64,000 bases of DNA from Sphingobacterium haloxyli (GTDB lineage Bacteria > Bacteroidota > Bacteroidia > Sphingobacteriales > Sphingobacteriaceae). A model generated the notes under the pieces. That model was given only the letters and a program-made list of their open reading frames with translations. It was not told the DNA's origin and searched no databases. The stretch is from positions 1 through 64,000 of the forward strand of contig NZ_PVBQ01000020.1 of NCBI RefSeq assembly GCF_002980525.1, written 5' to 3'. Positions 44,573-53,316 of the stretch are shown piece by piece. The position numbers and the translations under genes were made by a program. How positions within the stretch are numbered: the first letter of the stretch is position 1; each line of letters opens with the position of its first letter.

Positions 44573-46354
44573 ATGACAAACTCAAAAAAAGTATTGATAA
44601 CTATATATGCTTTGCTCTTGGTAGTGGGCGCAGCGTGTACACAGGAAAACGATAAGCGTATTGAGGGCTTCACAGAACGTCCAGATCCAACAGCAGACAC
44701 CTTATCCGATTGGTCGGGGACACCCGAAGGGTTACAGGTATCCTTTGTTTCAATTGATCGGAGATACCCAAAATCGGTCCTACCCGAAATCACACCTCGG
44801 GAAACGACTAAATTAACGGGCTGGAAAGGAGAAAGGGTTTCTGCGCAGCTATTGCTATGGACAGGGGAAGAAATCGAGCATGTGGGCGTAAATTTCACGG
44901 ATTTTCGTGCAGATGACGTTGTTCTCTCTGATGAGATAGCCAAAGCGAGATTTGTCCGTTATGTACTGACAGATGAATTCGGAAAAGGTTGTGGTAAACG
45001 AAAACCGGAGGATTATGCCGCCTCGTTGTCACCCGATATGCTTGACAACCTTTCCCACCTTGATCTCGAAGCAAAGAAGGTTCGTCCGGTTTGGGTTAGC
45101 GTGGAGATACCGCGCAACGCCGACGCCGGTAGTTATAGCGCCGAGGTAGAAGTTACGGGAAAGAATATCTCGTCGAAAACCTTGACAATAGAATTGGAGG
45201 TGATCGATCAGATATTGCCGGCAGCATCGGAATGGGATTTTCACCTCGACCAATGGCAACACCCGTCTGCTATAGCAAGGGTGGATAATGTTCCTCTGTG
45301 GAGCGATAAACATTTCGATGCTATGAGGCCCGTTATGCAGTTGCTGGCGGATGCAGGACAGAAGGTGATTACGGCAACGTTGAATAAAGACCCTTGGAAT
45401 GTCCAAACTTTTGACCCTTACGAAGACATGATCATCTGGACAAAGCATGAAGACGGTTCCTGGAGTTATGACTATGCGATCTTTGATCGCTGGATACAGT
45501 TTATGATGGATATGGGCATCAATAAGATGATCAATTGCTATTCTATCATTCCTTGGAACAATGAAATTCATTATAAGGATGAGGCAACGGGTAAGTTCGT
45601 GAATGTCAAAGCTGATCCCGGTACGCATGTTTTCAAAGAGCTTTGGGGAAACTTTTTGATGGATTTTAGTAGCCATCTGGAAAAAAGACGTTGGCTGGAT
45701 ATCACAAATATCTCGATGGACGAGCGAGATCAGGAATCATTAGACGCGGCTTTTCACCTTATCGATTCGGTTGCCCCTGAACTGGGCGTCTCGTTTGCAG
45801 ACAACAAGAAAACGTATCAACGTTATCCGAACAGCAGGGATATCAGTGTCTCATCTCAGGATCCTTTTTCGCCGACCGACTTGGTCGACCGTCGGAACAG
45901 GGGCCTGAACACTACTTTCTATGTATATTGTGCAACACCCTTTCCCAATCAGTTTACTTTTTCCGACCCTGCCGAATCCACGTACTTGGCTTGGTATGCT
46001 ATGGCCGCTGGTTTCGATGGCTTTTTGCGATGGGCCTTTAATTCTTGGGTGGAAAACCCGTTGCATGACTCCCGATTTAGGACTTGGCCTGCCGGGGATA
46101 CGTATATTGTATATCCCCAAGGGCGTAGCTCTATCCGGTATGAGCGTATGCTGGAAGGTATACAGGATTATGAAAAGGTCAGAATTATAAAAAGCATGCT
46201 GGAAAAGCAAAACGATATCTCGACGTTGGAGCGGTTAGAAACCGCTATTCAAAAGCTGAATAATGCACAACGGCGAGACGGATGGAATGAAGAACTGAAT
46301 GCTGCCAAAAAAATGTTAAATGAAATAGCGCGAGTAATAGAACGAAAGCAGTAG
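44573..46354 (+). CDS. DUF4091 glycoside-hydrolase-like lipoprotein
   Basis: This 593-residue lipoprotein (lipobox GAAC, Cys22) is related to the DUF4091 family, which has a TIM-barrel fold resembling glycoside hydrolases. Features are an N-terminal beta-sandwich (about 35-200), a barrel with DFHLDQWQHPSAIARV and MNKMINCYSI-like strands, and the C-terminal family signature GFDGFLRWAFNSWVENPL (core LRWAFNSW), DSRFRTWPAGDTYIVYPQG, RYERMLEGIQDYEK (each within the family consensus). Members are thought to act on carbohydrates, although activities are poorly defined. It ends locus C. Confidence 0.82.
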   Translation: MTNSKKVLITIYALLLVVGAACTQENDKRIEGFTERPDPTADTLSDWSGTPEGLQVSFVSIDRRYPKSVLPEITPRETTKLTGWKGERVSAQLLLWTGEEIEHVGVNFTDFRADDVVLSDEIAKARFVRYVLTDEFGKGCGKRKPEDYAASLSPDMLDNLSHLDLEAKKVRPVWVSVEIPRNADAGSYSAEVEVTGKNISSKTLTIELEVIDQILPAASEWDFHLDQWQHPSAIARVDNVPLWSDKHFDAMRPVMQLLADAGQKVITATLNKDPWNVQTFDPYEDMIIWTKHEDGSWSYDYAIFDRWIQFMMDMGINKMINCYSIIPWNNEIHYKDEATGKFVNVKADPGTHVFKELWGNFLMDFSSHLEKRRWLDITNISMDERDQESLDAAFHLIDSVAPELGVSFADNKKTYQRYPNSRDISVSSQDPFSPTDLVDRRNRGLNTTFYVYCATPFPNQFTFSDPAESTYLAWYAMAAGFDGFLRWAFNSWVENPLHDSRFRTWPAGDTYIVYPQGRSSIRYERMLEGIQDYEKVRIIKSMLEKQNDISTLERLETAIQKLNNAQRRDGWNEELNAAKKMLNEIARVIERKQ

Positions 46355-46401
46355 TGCGAAATGTCGCAAAAGGTGCAGCACAGTACTGGCCAAAACCGAT
46401 T

Positions 46402-47184
46402 TCATTTGGTATCACTCTCGACTTCGTCTTTCAATTTTTGCAGCGCTGTCTTTTCTGTCCGGATGTTAAGAAACTCCACAAGAACAGAGAAAGCCATGGC
46501 AAAATAGATATAGCCTTTGGGAATGTGCTGGTCAAACGCCTCAGCTGTTAACGAAACCCCGATAAGTAGCAGAAATGCCAATGCAAGCATTTTCACTGAC
46601 GGATAATCATTAACAAATCTCGAAATTGTTGAAGCGGAAAGGAGCATAATCCCCACGGCGACGATGATTGCTGCTACCATGACGCCGATCTCATCCACCA
46701 TGCCAACCGCAGTGATGACCGAATCGAGTGAGAAGACCAAGTCTAATATAATGATCTGGATGATGACGTTAGTGAAAGTGATGGGCTTGTTCCTGCTGGA
46801 AGTGGATTCGATATGGCCCTCTACCTTATGGTGAATTTCTGTTGTCGCCTTGTATATCAAGAATAGACCTCCGAAAAACAATATGAGATCCCTGCCTGAG
46901 AGGGTAAGGTACCGATACCATGATTGATTTTCTATATTAAATGTATCGCCTAGATTGAGGAAGGGTTCGGTTAGACCCATAATCCATTTGATAGAAAACA
47001 ATAAGCCGAGTCGCATAACCAGTGCGAGCGACAAACCGAGTTGCCTGGCTTTCTTTTGTTGTTCTGGTGGGAGCTTACCACTCTGTATAGAGATAAATAC
47101 GATATTGTCGATTCCAAGCACAATCTCTAGGAGCGTTAGCGTTAAAAAGGAAATCCAGATTTGGGGATCGGTGATCCATTCCAT
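46402..47184 (-). CDS. TerC-family integral membrane protein
   Basis: This 260-residue protein has seven or so membrane helices and the TerC signature EIVLGIDNIVFISI near the N-terminus, mirrored by LDLVFSLDSVITAVG in the middle, each with the acidic residue typical of the family. TerC-like proteins take part in metal (manganese) export and assembly of secreted proteins in other bacteria. The exact role in Bacteroidota is not established. It is convergent to the DUF4091 gene. Confidence 0.87.
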   Translation of the reverse strand: MEWITDPQIWISFLTLTLLEIVLGIDNIVFISIQSGKLPPEQQKKARQLGLSLALVMRLGLLFSIKWIMGLTEPFLNLGDTFNIENQSWYRYLTLSGRDLILFFGGLFLIYKATTEIHHKVEGHIESTSSRNKPITFTNVIIQIIILDLVFSLDSVITAVGMVDEIGVMVAAIIVAVGIMLLSASTISRFVNDYPSVKMLALAFLLLIGVSLTAEAFDQHIPKGYIYFAMAFSVLVEFLNIRTEKTALQKLKDEVESDTK

Positions 47185-47290
47185 AACAGATGATTTTAGT
47201 TCTTAAGTAATACACCGAATGGACTAAAAATGTTTACTTGTGGATACAAATCTTTTCCATCTAAATGATTTGAAACCTTAGGCACCATCG

Positions 47291-48781
47291 CTACGCCATT
47301 TGCTTTTCAATAGCCTCTTTCATGATCAAAACCGATTTCTCCAATTCACTTTCTGATGAGGAGGCAAATCCGAGCCGGATCCCGTTTACACTATAATCGA
47401 CATAGCGATGCGCCTTTCCGTTTGAAATGGCGAGGTTTTGGCCGAGACAGACCTGCGAGAGGTTGGGGAGGTCGATAGCCGGAGCAAACTTGGTCCATAC
47501 CGCCAAACCTCCCTTGGGCTTCTCAAACGTTATCCACCTGCTAAGCTGTGTCTGCAATAACTCACAAAAGACATCCCGTCGTTGCCTGTAGGTTAGTAAT
47601 GATTTACGGATATAGCGTTTTAGGGTTCCATCCTCTAGTAGATCGGCGATGGTATTGTCCATGATATGGTCGCCCTGTCGGTCTACTAAAAGCCTGATTT
47701 TGGCCAGGCGGTCGATGATGTCGGCCGCGGCGACGATGTAGCCCATCCGAAAGGCCGGCGAAAGGTTCTTGCTGAAGGATCCGCAATAAATCACACGCCC
47801 TGACTTGTCCATGCTAGCCAGTGGTAGAAAGGGGCTTTGGTCGTACTGGTAATCAAAATCGTAATCGTCTTCAACGATCAGAAACCCGTAGCGATAGGAT
47901 AAGTCCAACAGTTTTAGACGCCTGTCCAGCGACAAGTAGACTGTGGTAGGATATTGATGATGCGGGGTGATGTACACCATCTTTACAGGACCTTTTCTGC
48001 AAACTTCTTCCAGCTGCTCGATATCCAATCCGTGTGCGTCGACGTCTAATCCTACACGTAGGCATCCGGCATACTTAAATATCTGCTCGGCCCTAGTCCA
48101 GGAAGGTCGTTCCATAACGACGGTGTCTCCGGCAAGTAAAAATGCATTGCTGATCAGATGGAGAGCCATGACCGTCCCATTGGTCGATAGCACGTTTTCA
48201 GGGGTAGATTGCAGCGCCCTCGTGTCATTGAGATAGACGGCCATCCGCTCTCTAAAAGCTACGCTGCCTTTCGGATCACCATAACAGCCGAACTTGGTAT
48301 AATACCCGCCGCGGTTTAGCTGATTTCTGTACGTCTGGTAAAACTCACGTAACGGGCTACAGGCAGGATCGGGAAAGCCGTCGTCTAGGTGCAGCGTGGT
48401 ATTGGGCATAACAGGAGGCGCCACGAGTTGATCCAAGTCGGGAAAGGTAAGAGATGGCGACGGAACTGCTGGGCAGCTGCAGGCTAGATCTGGTCTTAGG
48501 CGGCCGTCAGTTTGATAAGCCACAAAATGTCCGCTTCCCTGCAAAGGCTCAATCCATCCCTGTTGCTCTAGCTCCCAATAGGCTTTCGTCACGGTGGACC
48601 GGTTGATTTGAAGCTCGCTGGCCAGCAGACGAGTACTAGGCAATTTCTGCCCCGACTTTAATATGCCGGCCTGTATGTAATTCAGTAGTAGGCTAGCTAG
48701 CGATAGGTACATGGTTTTACCCGATTCACGGCTGAATTCATTTTTTAAATTTCCTACAAGTGGACTGTTCATTGTTTTCAA
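47291..48781 (-). CDS. MocR/PdxR-like GntR-aminotransferase regulator
   Basis: This 496-residue protein (ATG 48781, or 48772) fuses a GntR-type winged helix (about 25-90, LPSTRLLASELQINRSTV) to a type I aminotransferase domain (about 130-490). The latter has the PLP-site motifs EDDYD (304-308) and SFSKN (335-339, PLP lysine K338). Members sense PLP or a derived amino compound and control vitamin B6 or amine genes. The gene is divergent from paiB-like and GNAT genes with only about 56 bases between, and a TGGAT, ten bases, ATCCA repeat lies at 48784-48803, a possible operator. Confidence 0.88.
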   Translation of the reverse strand: MKTMNSPLVGNLKNEFSRESGKTMYLSLASLLLNYIQAGILKSGQKLPSTRLLASELQINRSTVTKAYWELEQQGWIEPLQGSGHFVAYQTDGRLRPDLACSCPAVPSPSLTFPDLDQLVAPPVMPNTTLHLDDGFPDPACSPLREFYQTYRNQLNRGGYYTKFGCYGDPKGSVAFRERMAVYLNDTRALQSTPENVLSTNGTVMALHLISNAFLLAGDTVVMERPSWTRAEQIFKYAGCLRVGLDVDAHGLDIEQLEEVCRKGPVKMVYITPHHQYPTTVYLSLDRRLKLLDLSYRYGFLIVEDDYDFDYQYDQSPFLPLASMDKSGRVIYCGSFSKNLSPAFRMGYIVAAADIIDRLAKIRLLVDRQGDHIMDNTIADLLEDGTLKRYIRKSLLTYRQRRDVFCELLQTQLSRWITFEKPKGGLAVWTKFAPAIDLPNLSQVCLGQNLAISNGKAHRYVDYSVNGIRLGFASSSESELEKSVLIMKEAIEKQMA

Positions 48782-48783
48782 AG

Positions 48784-48803
48784 TGGATTACTTTATCGAT
48801 CCA
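48784..48803. promoter_or_regulatory. Candidate operator for the MocR-type regulator
   Basis: TGGAT and ATCCA are inverted around ten bases in the short divergent region between the regulator and the PaiB-like gene. The assignment is by position only. Confidence 0.35.
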
Positions 48804-48837
48804 ATTTACAATTAATTTTGCTGATCAACAATTCGAA

Positions 48838-49464
48838 ATGACGATGTATGTACCGGCTCTATTTCGGTTTACCGATTTTGAAGAACAGCTGAATTTTATG
48901 CAGAAATATAGTTTCGCAACGGTTTTAAATTATAATGGTGAACGCATTGTGGGCAGCCACCTGCCGCTGGTGGCTACGAACGAGGGAGACGAGATGGTTC
49001 TTTTGGGACATCTTGCCAAAAGTAACGAACAGGCCGGGCTGCAGAATGGGGCCGACTGCTTGGTTGTATTTTCTGGTCCGCATGCCTATATCTCCCCCCG
49101 CTATTACGACAAAGCGGAGTCTGTGCCGACGTGGGATTACATAGCTGTACATGCTTACGGGACGTTTACGATAGAGGTAGATAAGAAGATGGCCATCATG
49201 GAGCAGACAATCTGCTATTTTGAGGAGGAATACATGGTGCAGTGGGAATCACTACCTACAGCCTATAAAGAAAAGATGATGGATCATATTGTGGTGTTCA
49301 GTATTCGCGTTCACCGGATCGAAGGACAGAAGAAACTAAGCCAGAACAAAAAGCCGGAGGAGATAGAAAGGATGAAGCGCAATTTCGCTGACGGTGCGGA
49401 TCCATACGCTCAGGATCTGGCCCAATATTTAATGACCCGCGGAAGCGAAAACTTTTATCGATGA
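48838..49464 (+). CDS. PaiB-like FMN-binding protein
   Basis: This is a 208-residue protein, taking ATG 48838; two codons later a second Met starts MYVPALFRF, the more usual family start. The PaiB signature is present: GSHLPLV, LLGHLAKSNEQ, VFSGPHAYISPRYY and VPTWDYIAVHAYG. PaiB proteins bind FMN-like ligands and in Bacillus act with PaiA, a polyamine N-acetyltransferase. Here the next gene is a GNAT acetyltransferase overlapping by four bases (ATGA), so the pair resembles paiB-paiA. Confidence 0.87.
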   Translation: MTMYVPALFRFTDFEEQLNFMQKYSFATVLNYNGERIVGSHLPLVATNEGDEMVLLGHLAKSNEQAGLQNGADCLVVFSGPHAYISPRYYDKAESVPTWDYIAVHAYGTFTIEVDKKMAIMEQTICYFEEEYMVQWESLPTAYKEKMMDHIVVFSIRVHRIEGQKKLSQNKKPEEIERMKRNFADGADPYAQDLAQYLMTRGSENFYR

Positions 49465-49922
49465 AAGAAATAGTATCGGTTAACAGGGAGAATGTCGACC
49501 TGGTTTACGGTTTGTTTAATCTTTACCGTGTATTCTACGGTAAAGAGCCGGATCTGGCTCTTGCTCAAAAGTATATCGACGACCGTGTGCAGCAGGCTGA
49601 TTCGCTCATTTTCGTTGTTATGGAGAAGGGTAAACCCGTCGGGTTCACGCAGCTGTATCCAAGCTTTTCGTCTGTCCGTCTCGTTAAAAACTGGATTATT
49701 AATGATCTATACGTTGTTCAAGAATGCCGATCCCAAGGTGTCGGCACCTTGCTGCTGGAGCACGCTTTTAGAGAGGCGAAGGAGAGAGGAGCAAAGGCTG
49801 TATTAATATCCACGCAGCGAACCAACCAGCCGGCGCGGTGTCTGTACCAATATCTCGGCTTCAGGGAAAAAGAAGATTCCGCCGAATTTGTTGATTACCG
49901 GCTGGAGCTGGATCCGGCTTGA
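49461..49922 (+). CDS. GNAT-family N-acetyltransferase
   Basis: This 153-residue enzyme has the acetyl-CoA-binding motif A in NDLYVVQECRSQGVGTLLLEHAF (core RSQGVG) and a C-terminal YQYLGFREKE motif B. It overlaps the PaiB-like gene by four bases. By context it may acetylate an amine such as a polyamine, but the substrate is not proved. Confidence 0.87.
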   Translation: MKEIVSVNRENVDLVYGLFNLYRVFYGKEPDLALAQKYIDDRVQQADSLIFVVMEKGKPVGFTQLYPSFSSVRLVKNWIINDLYVVQECRSQGVGTLLLEHAFREAKERGAKAVLISTQRTNQPARCLYQYLGFREKEDSAEFVDYRLELDPA

Positions 49923-49944
49923 ACGGATAAATTTAGCCTAGCTG

Positions 49945-51108
49945 CTAATAACTCATTTGTACAATTTCGTATACATCATCCGGTGTCAGGGATTTGTACT
50001 CGCCGATGCCGGTCAAGTTTCTGTTGATGAAAGTCTGTTTAATACGTGCTGCGGTATCTTGGTAATCGGTTACGTAATCGGAAAGCTTGGTGGCAATATC
50101 CATGCTGTGGAAGAAGTGTTCCATCTGCGCAATGCCTGCTTTAGCTTTTTCTTCAACCGTACCTTCGGTGACTCCCCATACACGTTCTGCATATTGCGCC
50201 AACTTTTCTTTTTTAGTCTCAAAATTATAGCGGTAATGGGATGGAGCGATAATCGCCAGGGTACGTGCATGGTCGATGCCATAATAGGCTGTCAGCTCAT
50301 GCCCCATAGCGTGTATTGCCCAATCGGTTATTACCCCTTTTTGAATGAGACCGTTGAGCGCCATGGTACAGCACCACATAAAGTTTGCCGCGGCACCGTA
50401 ATCAAATTCCGGTGTCATTAGTTTGGGGGCTGTTTCTTGCAGGCTGATCAGGATACTTTCGGCGATCCGTTCTTGCAGATCAGCCGCTGAAGGCGCGGTG
50501 ATGTATTGCTCCAGCACGTGTGTATACGCATCGGTGATACCATTGACGATTTGCCTTCTGGGGATTGAGCGTACAACTTCGGGATCCAATATCGAAAACT
50601 GCGGAAATACACCCGGGCCGCCAGCAGCCAACTTCTCGTTTGTTTCTTTTCGGGATACCACATATCCCGAGTTCATCTCGGAACCGGTGGCTGGTAGCGT
50701 CAGAATAGTTCCGAAAGGCATACTCTGACCTTCTTCTGTCCGAATCCGAAGTTTCAGGATATCCCATGGGTCTCCCTGATAACCTACTGCAGCGGAAAGA
50801 AATTTGACGCCATCGATCACAGATCCGCCGCCGACAGCTAAGAGATAGGTTACTTTCTTCTCTTTGATAAGGGCTAAAGCCTGTAGCAGTATATCATATT
50901 CTGGATTGGCAGGAACACCCTCGAATTCATAAACGGTATGCTTATCCAGTGCGTCCTTAACTTGCTTGTAAATGCCGTTTTGCTTGATGCTCCCACTGCC
51001 GTATACCATCAATACGTTGGCATCCTGTGGGATTTCGAGCGCGACTTTAGGTATCTGGTCTTGGCCGAAAAGTATTTTTGTTGGGTTCTTATATTCGAAA
51101 TTGATCAT
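49945..51108 (-). CDS. Iron-containing alcohol dehydrogenase, YqhD-like
   Basis: This 387-residue cytoplasmic enzyme has the N-terminal motif VYGSGSIKQNGIY, the nucleotide-binding GGGSVIDGVKF (93-103), and metal ligands D193, H197, H266 and H280 in DAYTHVLEQY and HAMGHELTAYYGIDHAR. This pattern fits the YqhD/butanol-dehydrogenase branch, NADPH-dependent aldehyde reductases that detoxify short aldehydes. It is convergent to the GNAT gene. Confidence 0.88.
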   Translation of the reverse strand: MINFEYKNPTKILFGQDQIPKVALEIPQDANVLMVYGSGSIKQNGIYKQVKDALDKHTVYEFEGVPANPEYDILLQALALIKEKKVTYLLAVGGGSVIDGVKFLSAAVGYQGDPWDILKLRIRTEEGQSMPFGTILTLPATGSEMNSGYVVSRKETNEKLAAGGPGVFPQFSILDPEVVRSIPRRQIVNGITDAYTHVLEQYITAPSAADLQERIAESILISLQETAPKLMTPEFDYGAAANFMWCCTMALNGLIQKGVITDWAIHAMGHELTAYYGIDHARTLAIIAPSHYRYNFETKKEKLAQYAERVWGVTEGTVEEKAKAGIAQMEHFFHSMDIATKLSDYVTDYQDTAARIKQTFINRNLTGIGEYKSLTPDDVYEIVQMSY

Positions 51109-51636
51109 GTTTCTTGCGTAGTTTATGGTACGAATCTAAAGAATAAAACAGTTTTCTGTGTTGTTTTAATGTCAATTCCGAAACGTTCAATTTGGTGTGT
51201 CTACCTATACCTCGGGAGTTTGTATTCCCAAAAGCACGCCTTGTCGTTGGACAAATGTTAAAATACATGAAAAGGCATCTTTTAATAAAATATATAGTGA
51301 CACCTCCGAACTATTCGCAACATCCACCTAAAGGGTAATATATTAAAGGTTGTCCGGTTCTATTCTTTTAGAAAAAAATGCTTATTCGTTGTGTGTGCAA
51401 CTATATCAATTGACGAAGTATTTATTTTTTTGGCTTAATTTTAGATGTATTCGTAAAACATTGTTATAGAGCGATAGGGGCATGTGGTAAGTAATAAAAA
51501 AATACTAAATAACTTTCTGAAGATATAATTCAGAAAAAATATTTACTACGTTCCTGTATAAATGTTGTTTATACGACATGTGTTCTTTTTGAACACAAAA
51601 TACACCTTTTTCCTATAGGAATGATCAAAGAGTACA
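51109..51636. promoter_or_regulatory. 528-base AT-rich gap with three palindromes
   Basis: Three perfect inverted repeats stand in a row: TTTCTGAA / TTCAGAAA at 51514-51536, GTATAAA / TTTATAC at 51556-51574, and GTGTTC / GAACAC at 51580-51596. They end 40 bases before the next gene. The rest, from 51109 to 51513, holds no gene or clear structure. Confidence 0.5.
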
Positions 51637-51999
51637 ATGAAAAAGAGCAGAAAAGACACACAAATAGAAGCTGTGAAGGCTATTCTTGCAGGAGAGTTAT
51701 TGTTGGAAGAGGCCATGGAGAAATATGACGTTAGAGACAAACGGACAATTTTAAACTGGATGAAATCCATTTCGCCCTTAATCCAGAACAAGACTGAACC
51801 AGTCCCCGATGTTCACGAGTACGTGATAAAGGAAAACTCATTATTAAGAAGAGTGATCGGCCTGCAGGATCAATTGCGGGAGCTTGAAGAAAAAAACGCG
51901 CAGATCCTAGCGCAACGGAATGTCCTGATGGACAAAGTAACTCGGTTAGAGCTCAAACTACAAGTCCAAGACAACTACGAAACAACTTCGGACGCATAA
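51637..51999 (+). CDS. Orphan HTH/coiled-coil protein, IS3 OrfA-like
   Basis: This 120-residue protein has an N-terminal helix-turn-helix (about 8-45, with GELLLEEAMEKYDVRDKRTI) like the OrfA part of IS3-type transposases, and a C-terminal leucine-rich coiled coil (about 65-110, LQDQLRELEEKNAQILAQ). No OrfB (integrase) follows and no flanking inverted repeats of an insertion sequence are obvious. It may be a domesticated DNA-binding protein or a remnant. The palindromes upstream could be its own operators. Confidence 0.6.
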   Translation: MKKSRKDTQIEAVKAILAGELLLEEAMEKYDVRDKRTILNWMKSISPLIQNKTEPVPDVHEYVIKENSLLRRVIGLQDQLRELEEKNAQILAQRNVLMDKVTRLELKLQVQDNYETTSDA

Positions 52000-52131
52000 T
52001 TTCCATCGACGATCGTGGATGCCGTCTACTGTCGTCTTTGGCAATACGGCGTTGAACAAGGATACCATGTTCAAATTAATTCGCGACGATAGCCGCGACG
52101 CGGCTGATAATTGTTTTTAAACGCTGAGGTG

Positions 52132-52159
52132 AACTCCCGGGCCGCAGGCCACGGGAGTT
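52132..52159. repeat. Hairpin similar to the 4225 terminator
   Basis: AACTCCCG (52132-52139), GGCC, GCA, GGCC, a bulged A and CGGGAGTT (52152-52159) fold into a strong stem. Outer arms are identical to those of the terminator at 4225, but no T tract follows on either strand. It lies between the HTH gene (stop at 51999) and the convergent phosphatase gene (stop at 52181). Confidence 0.6.
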
Positions 52160-52180
52160 GTTATGCAAGGTATAATAAAT

Positions 52181-53257
52181 TTATAGCGTATAGCGTTCCA
52201 TATACATTTTCCGTTTTTCGTCCGTGATACCCAGTCCGTTCCGTATGAAATTGTCCACGCCTCCGTATTGTTTATCAATCTCGTCAAATGCTGCTTCTAG
52301 ATATGTTCGATCTACAGTCATGAGCGACAACAAGCCGCCGTTAGCTTGTGCATAGTTTGACAAGGTGCCCTGTGTAAGCGTTCTTTGGACTTTATCGATG
52401 GTGTAGTAATTGGTCATGGTATACTCGTTGAGAATTGTTTCCCGGTCCACCCCGAGTATGGAGAGGATCAACGCTGCCGTAAAGCCAGTTCGATCCTTGC
52501 CTGCAGTACAATGAAAAAGAACAGCATCGTCGCCATCCATCAGCTGGGGGATCAATGTTTTGAACCGATCTAATCGATCTGCTACGAATTTATGATTGAC
52601 TTCGGCAAGTAGTTCCCCCGCCTCAGCAGTTGTCAGGTTTCCGCTCATGACCTTTTGCATAATCGCTTTCATCTCTTTAGAATCTGCGCCTTCCTCAAAG
52701 ATGGGAAAATGGATCCATTTCGCGCTAGCAGGTAGATTATCCGGCTTTTCGTTTACTTCCAGCTGCGAACGTAGGTCATACACACTTTTGATTCCGGTGC
52801 TCTCAAAATAGGGGAAGTCGGTATCGGCAACGGAGGCGAGTGCGTCCGACCGATAGAACGCACCCCATGTGGTGTATTTGCCATTTGTCGTGCGAATACC
52901 ACCTAAGTCACGGAAATTCGATGGTCCTTTCAGGGCAATGAGGCGCTCGGATACCACGACCGTATCACCGGGCGCAGCGACAATGCTGAAAAATTTGCGT
53001 TCGTCAGCCTCAGCGGATATAATGACGTTTCCAGCGGCTTCCAGTATAGGCTGATCGTAATTTATTTCCCGGGGGCTATTGCCCTCAAATATCCGATAAT
53101 TGCCGGCTGGTAGTGATAGTTGATAGTATCCGTTTGCAAGCCGTACGGCTGAATATCTTTCGGCAAGCGTCGCTTCCCCTTTTATACTTTGAGCATGGAG
53201 CTGTCCTATGGAGAGGGCTGCTAGAATGGCCATTAGACTATTGTTTATCTTATTCAT
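52181..53257 (-). CDS. Secreted tyrosine-phosphatase-like protein (locus D)
   Basis: This 358-residue protein has a signal peptide (cleavage after LHAQ) and an N-terminal beta domain (about 25-105). It then has a Y_phosphatase3-type dual-specificity phosphatase domain with NFRDLGG (114-120), the entry motif FYRSDAL and the catalytic loop HCTAGKDRTG, with nucleophile C250 and R256. Family members act on phosphotyrosine, phosphoserine or small phosphates such as inositol phosphates. Export and the TonB receptor partner favour a small phosphorylated nutrient, but this is an inference. It lies 59 bases after the TonB receptor gene. Confidence 0.87.
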   Translation of the reverse strand: MNKINNSLMAILAALSIGQLHAQSIKGEATLAERYSAVRLANGYYQLSLPAGNYRIFEGNSPREINYDQPILEAAGNVIISAEADERKFFSIVAAPGDTVVVSERLIALKGPSNFRDLGGIRTTNGKYTTWGAFYRSDALASVADTDFPYFESTGIKSVYDLRSQLEVNEKPDNLPASAKWIHFPIFEEGADSKEMKAIMQKVMSGNLTTAEAGELLAEVNHKFVADRLDRFKTLIPQLMDGDDAVLFHCTAGKDRTGFTAALILSILGVDRETILNEYTMTNYYTIDKVQRTLTQGTLSNYAQANGGLLSLMTVDRTYLEAAFDEIDKQYGGVDNFIRNGLGITDEKRKMYMERYTL

Positions 53258-53316
53258 TTGTATGTGTGTTTGATTCTTTTTGAGAAATGTTTTTGCTGAT
53301 GTGGGGTGATGTGTAT

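Noticed and set aside
45029..45676. 215-codon open frame antisense to the DUF4091 gene
   Set aside because: It has no family similarity and lies opposite conserved DUF4091 sequence.
51637..51999. Complete IS3 element
   Set aside because: Only an OrfA-like protein is present; no OrfB, no terminal inverted repeats and no target duplication could be found.
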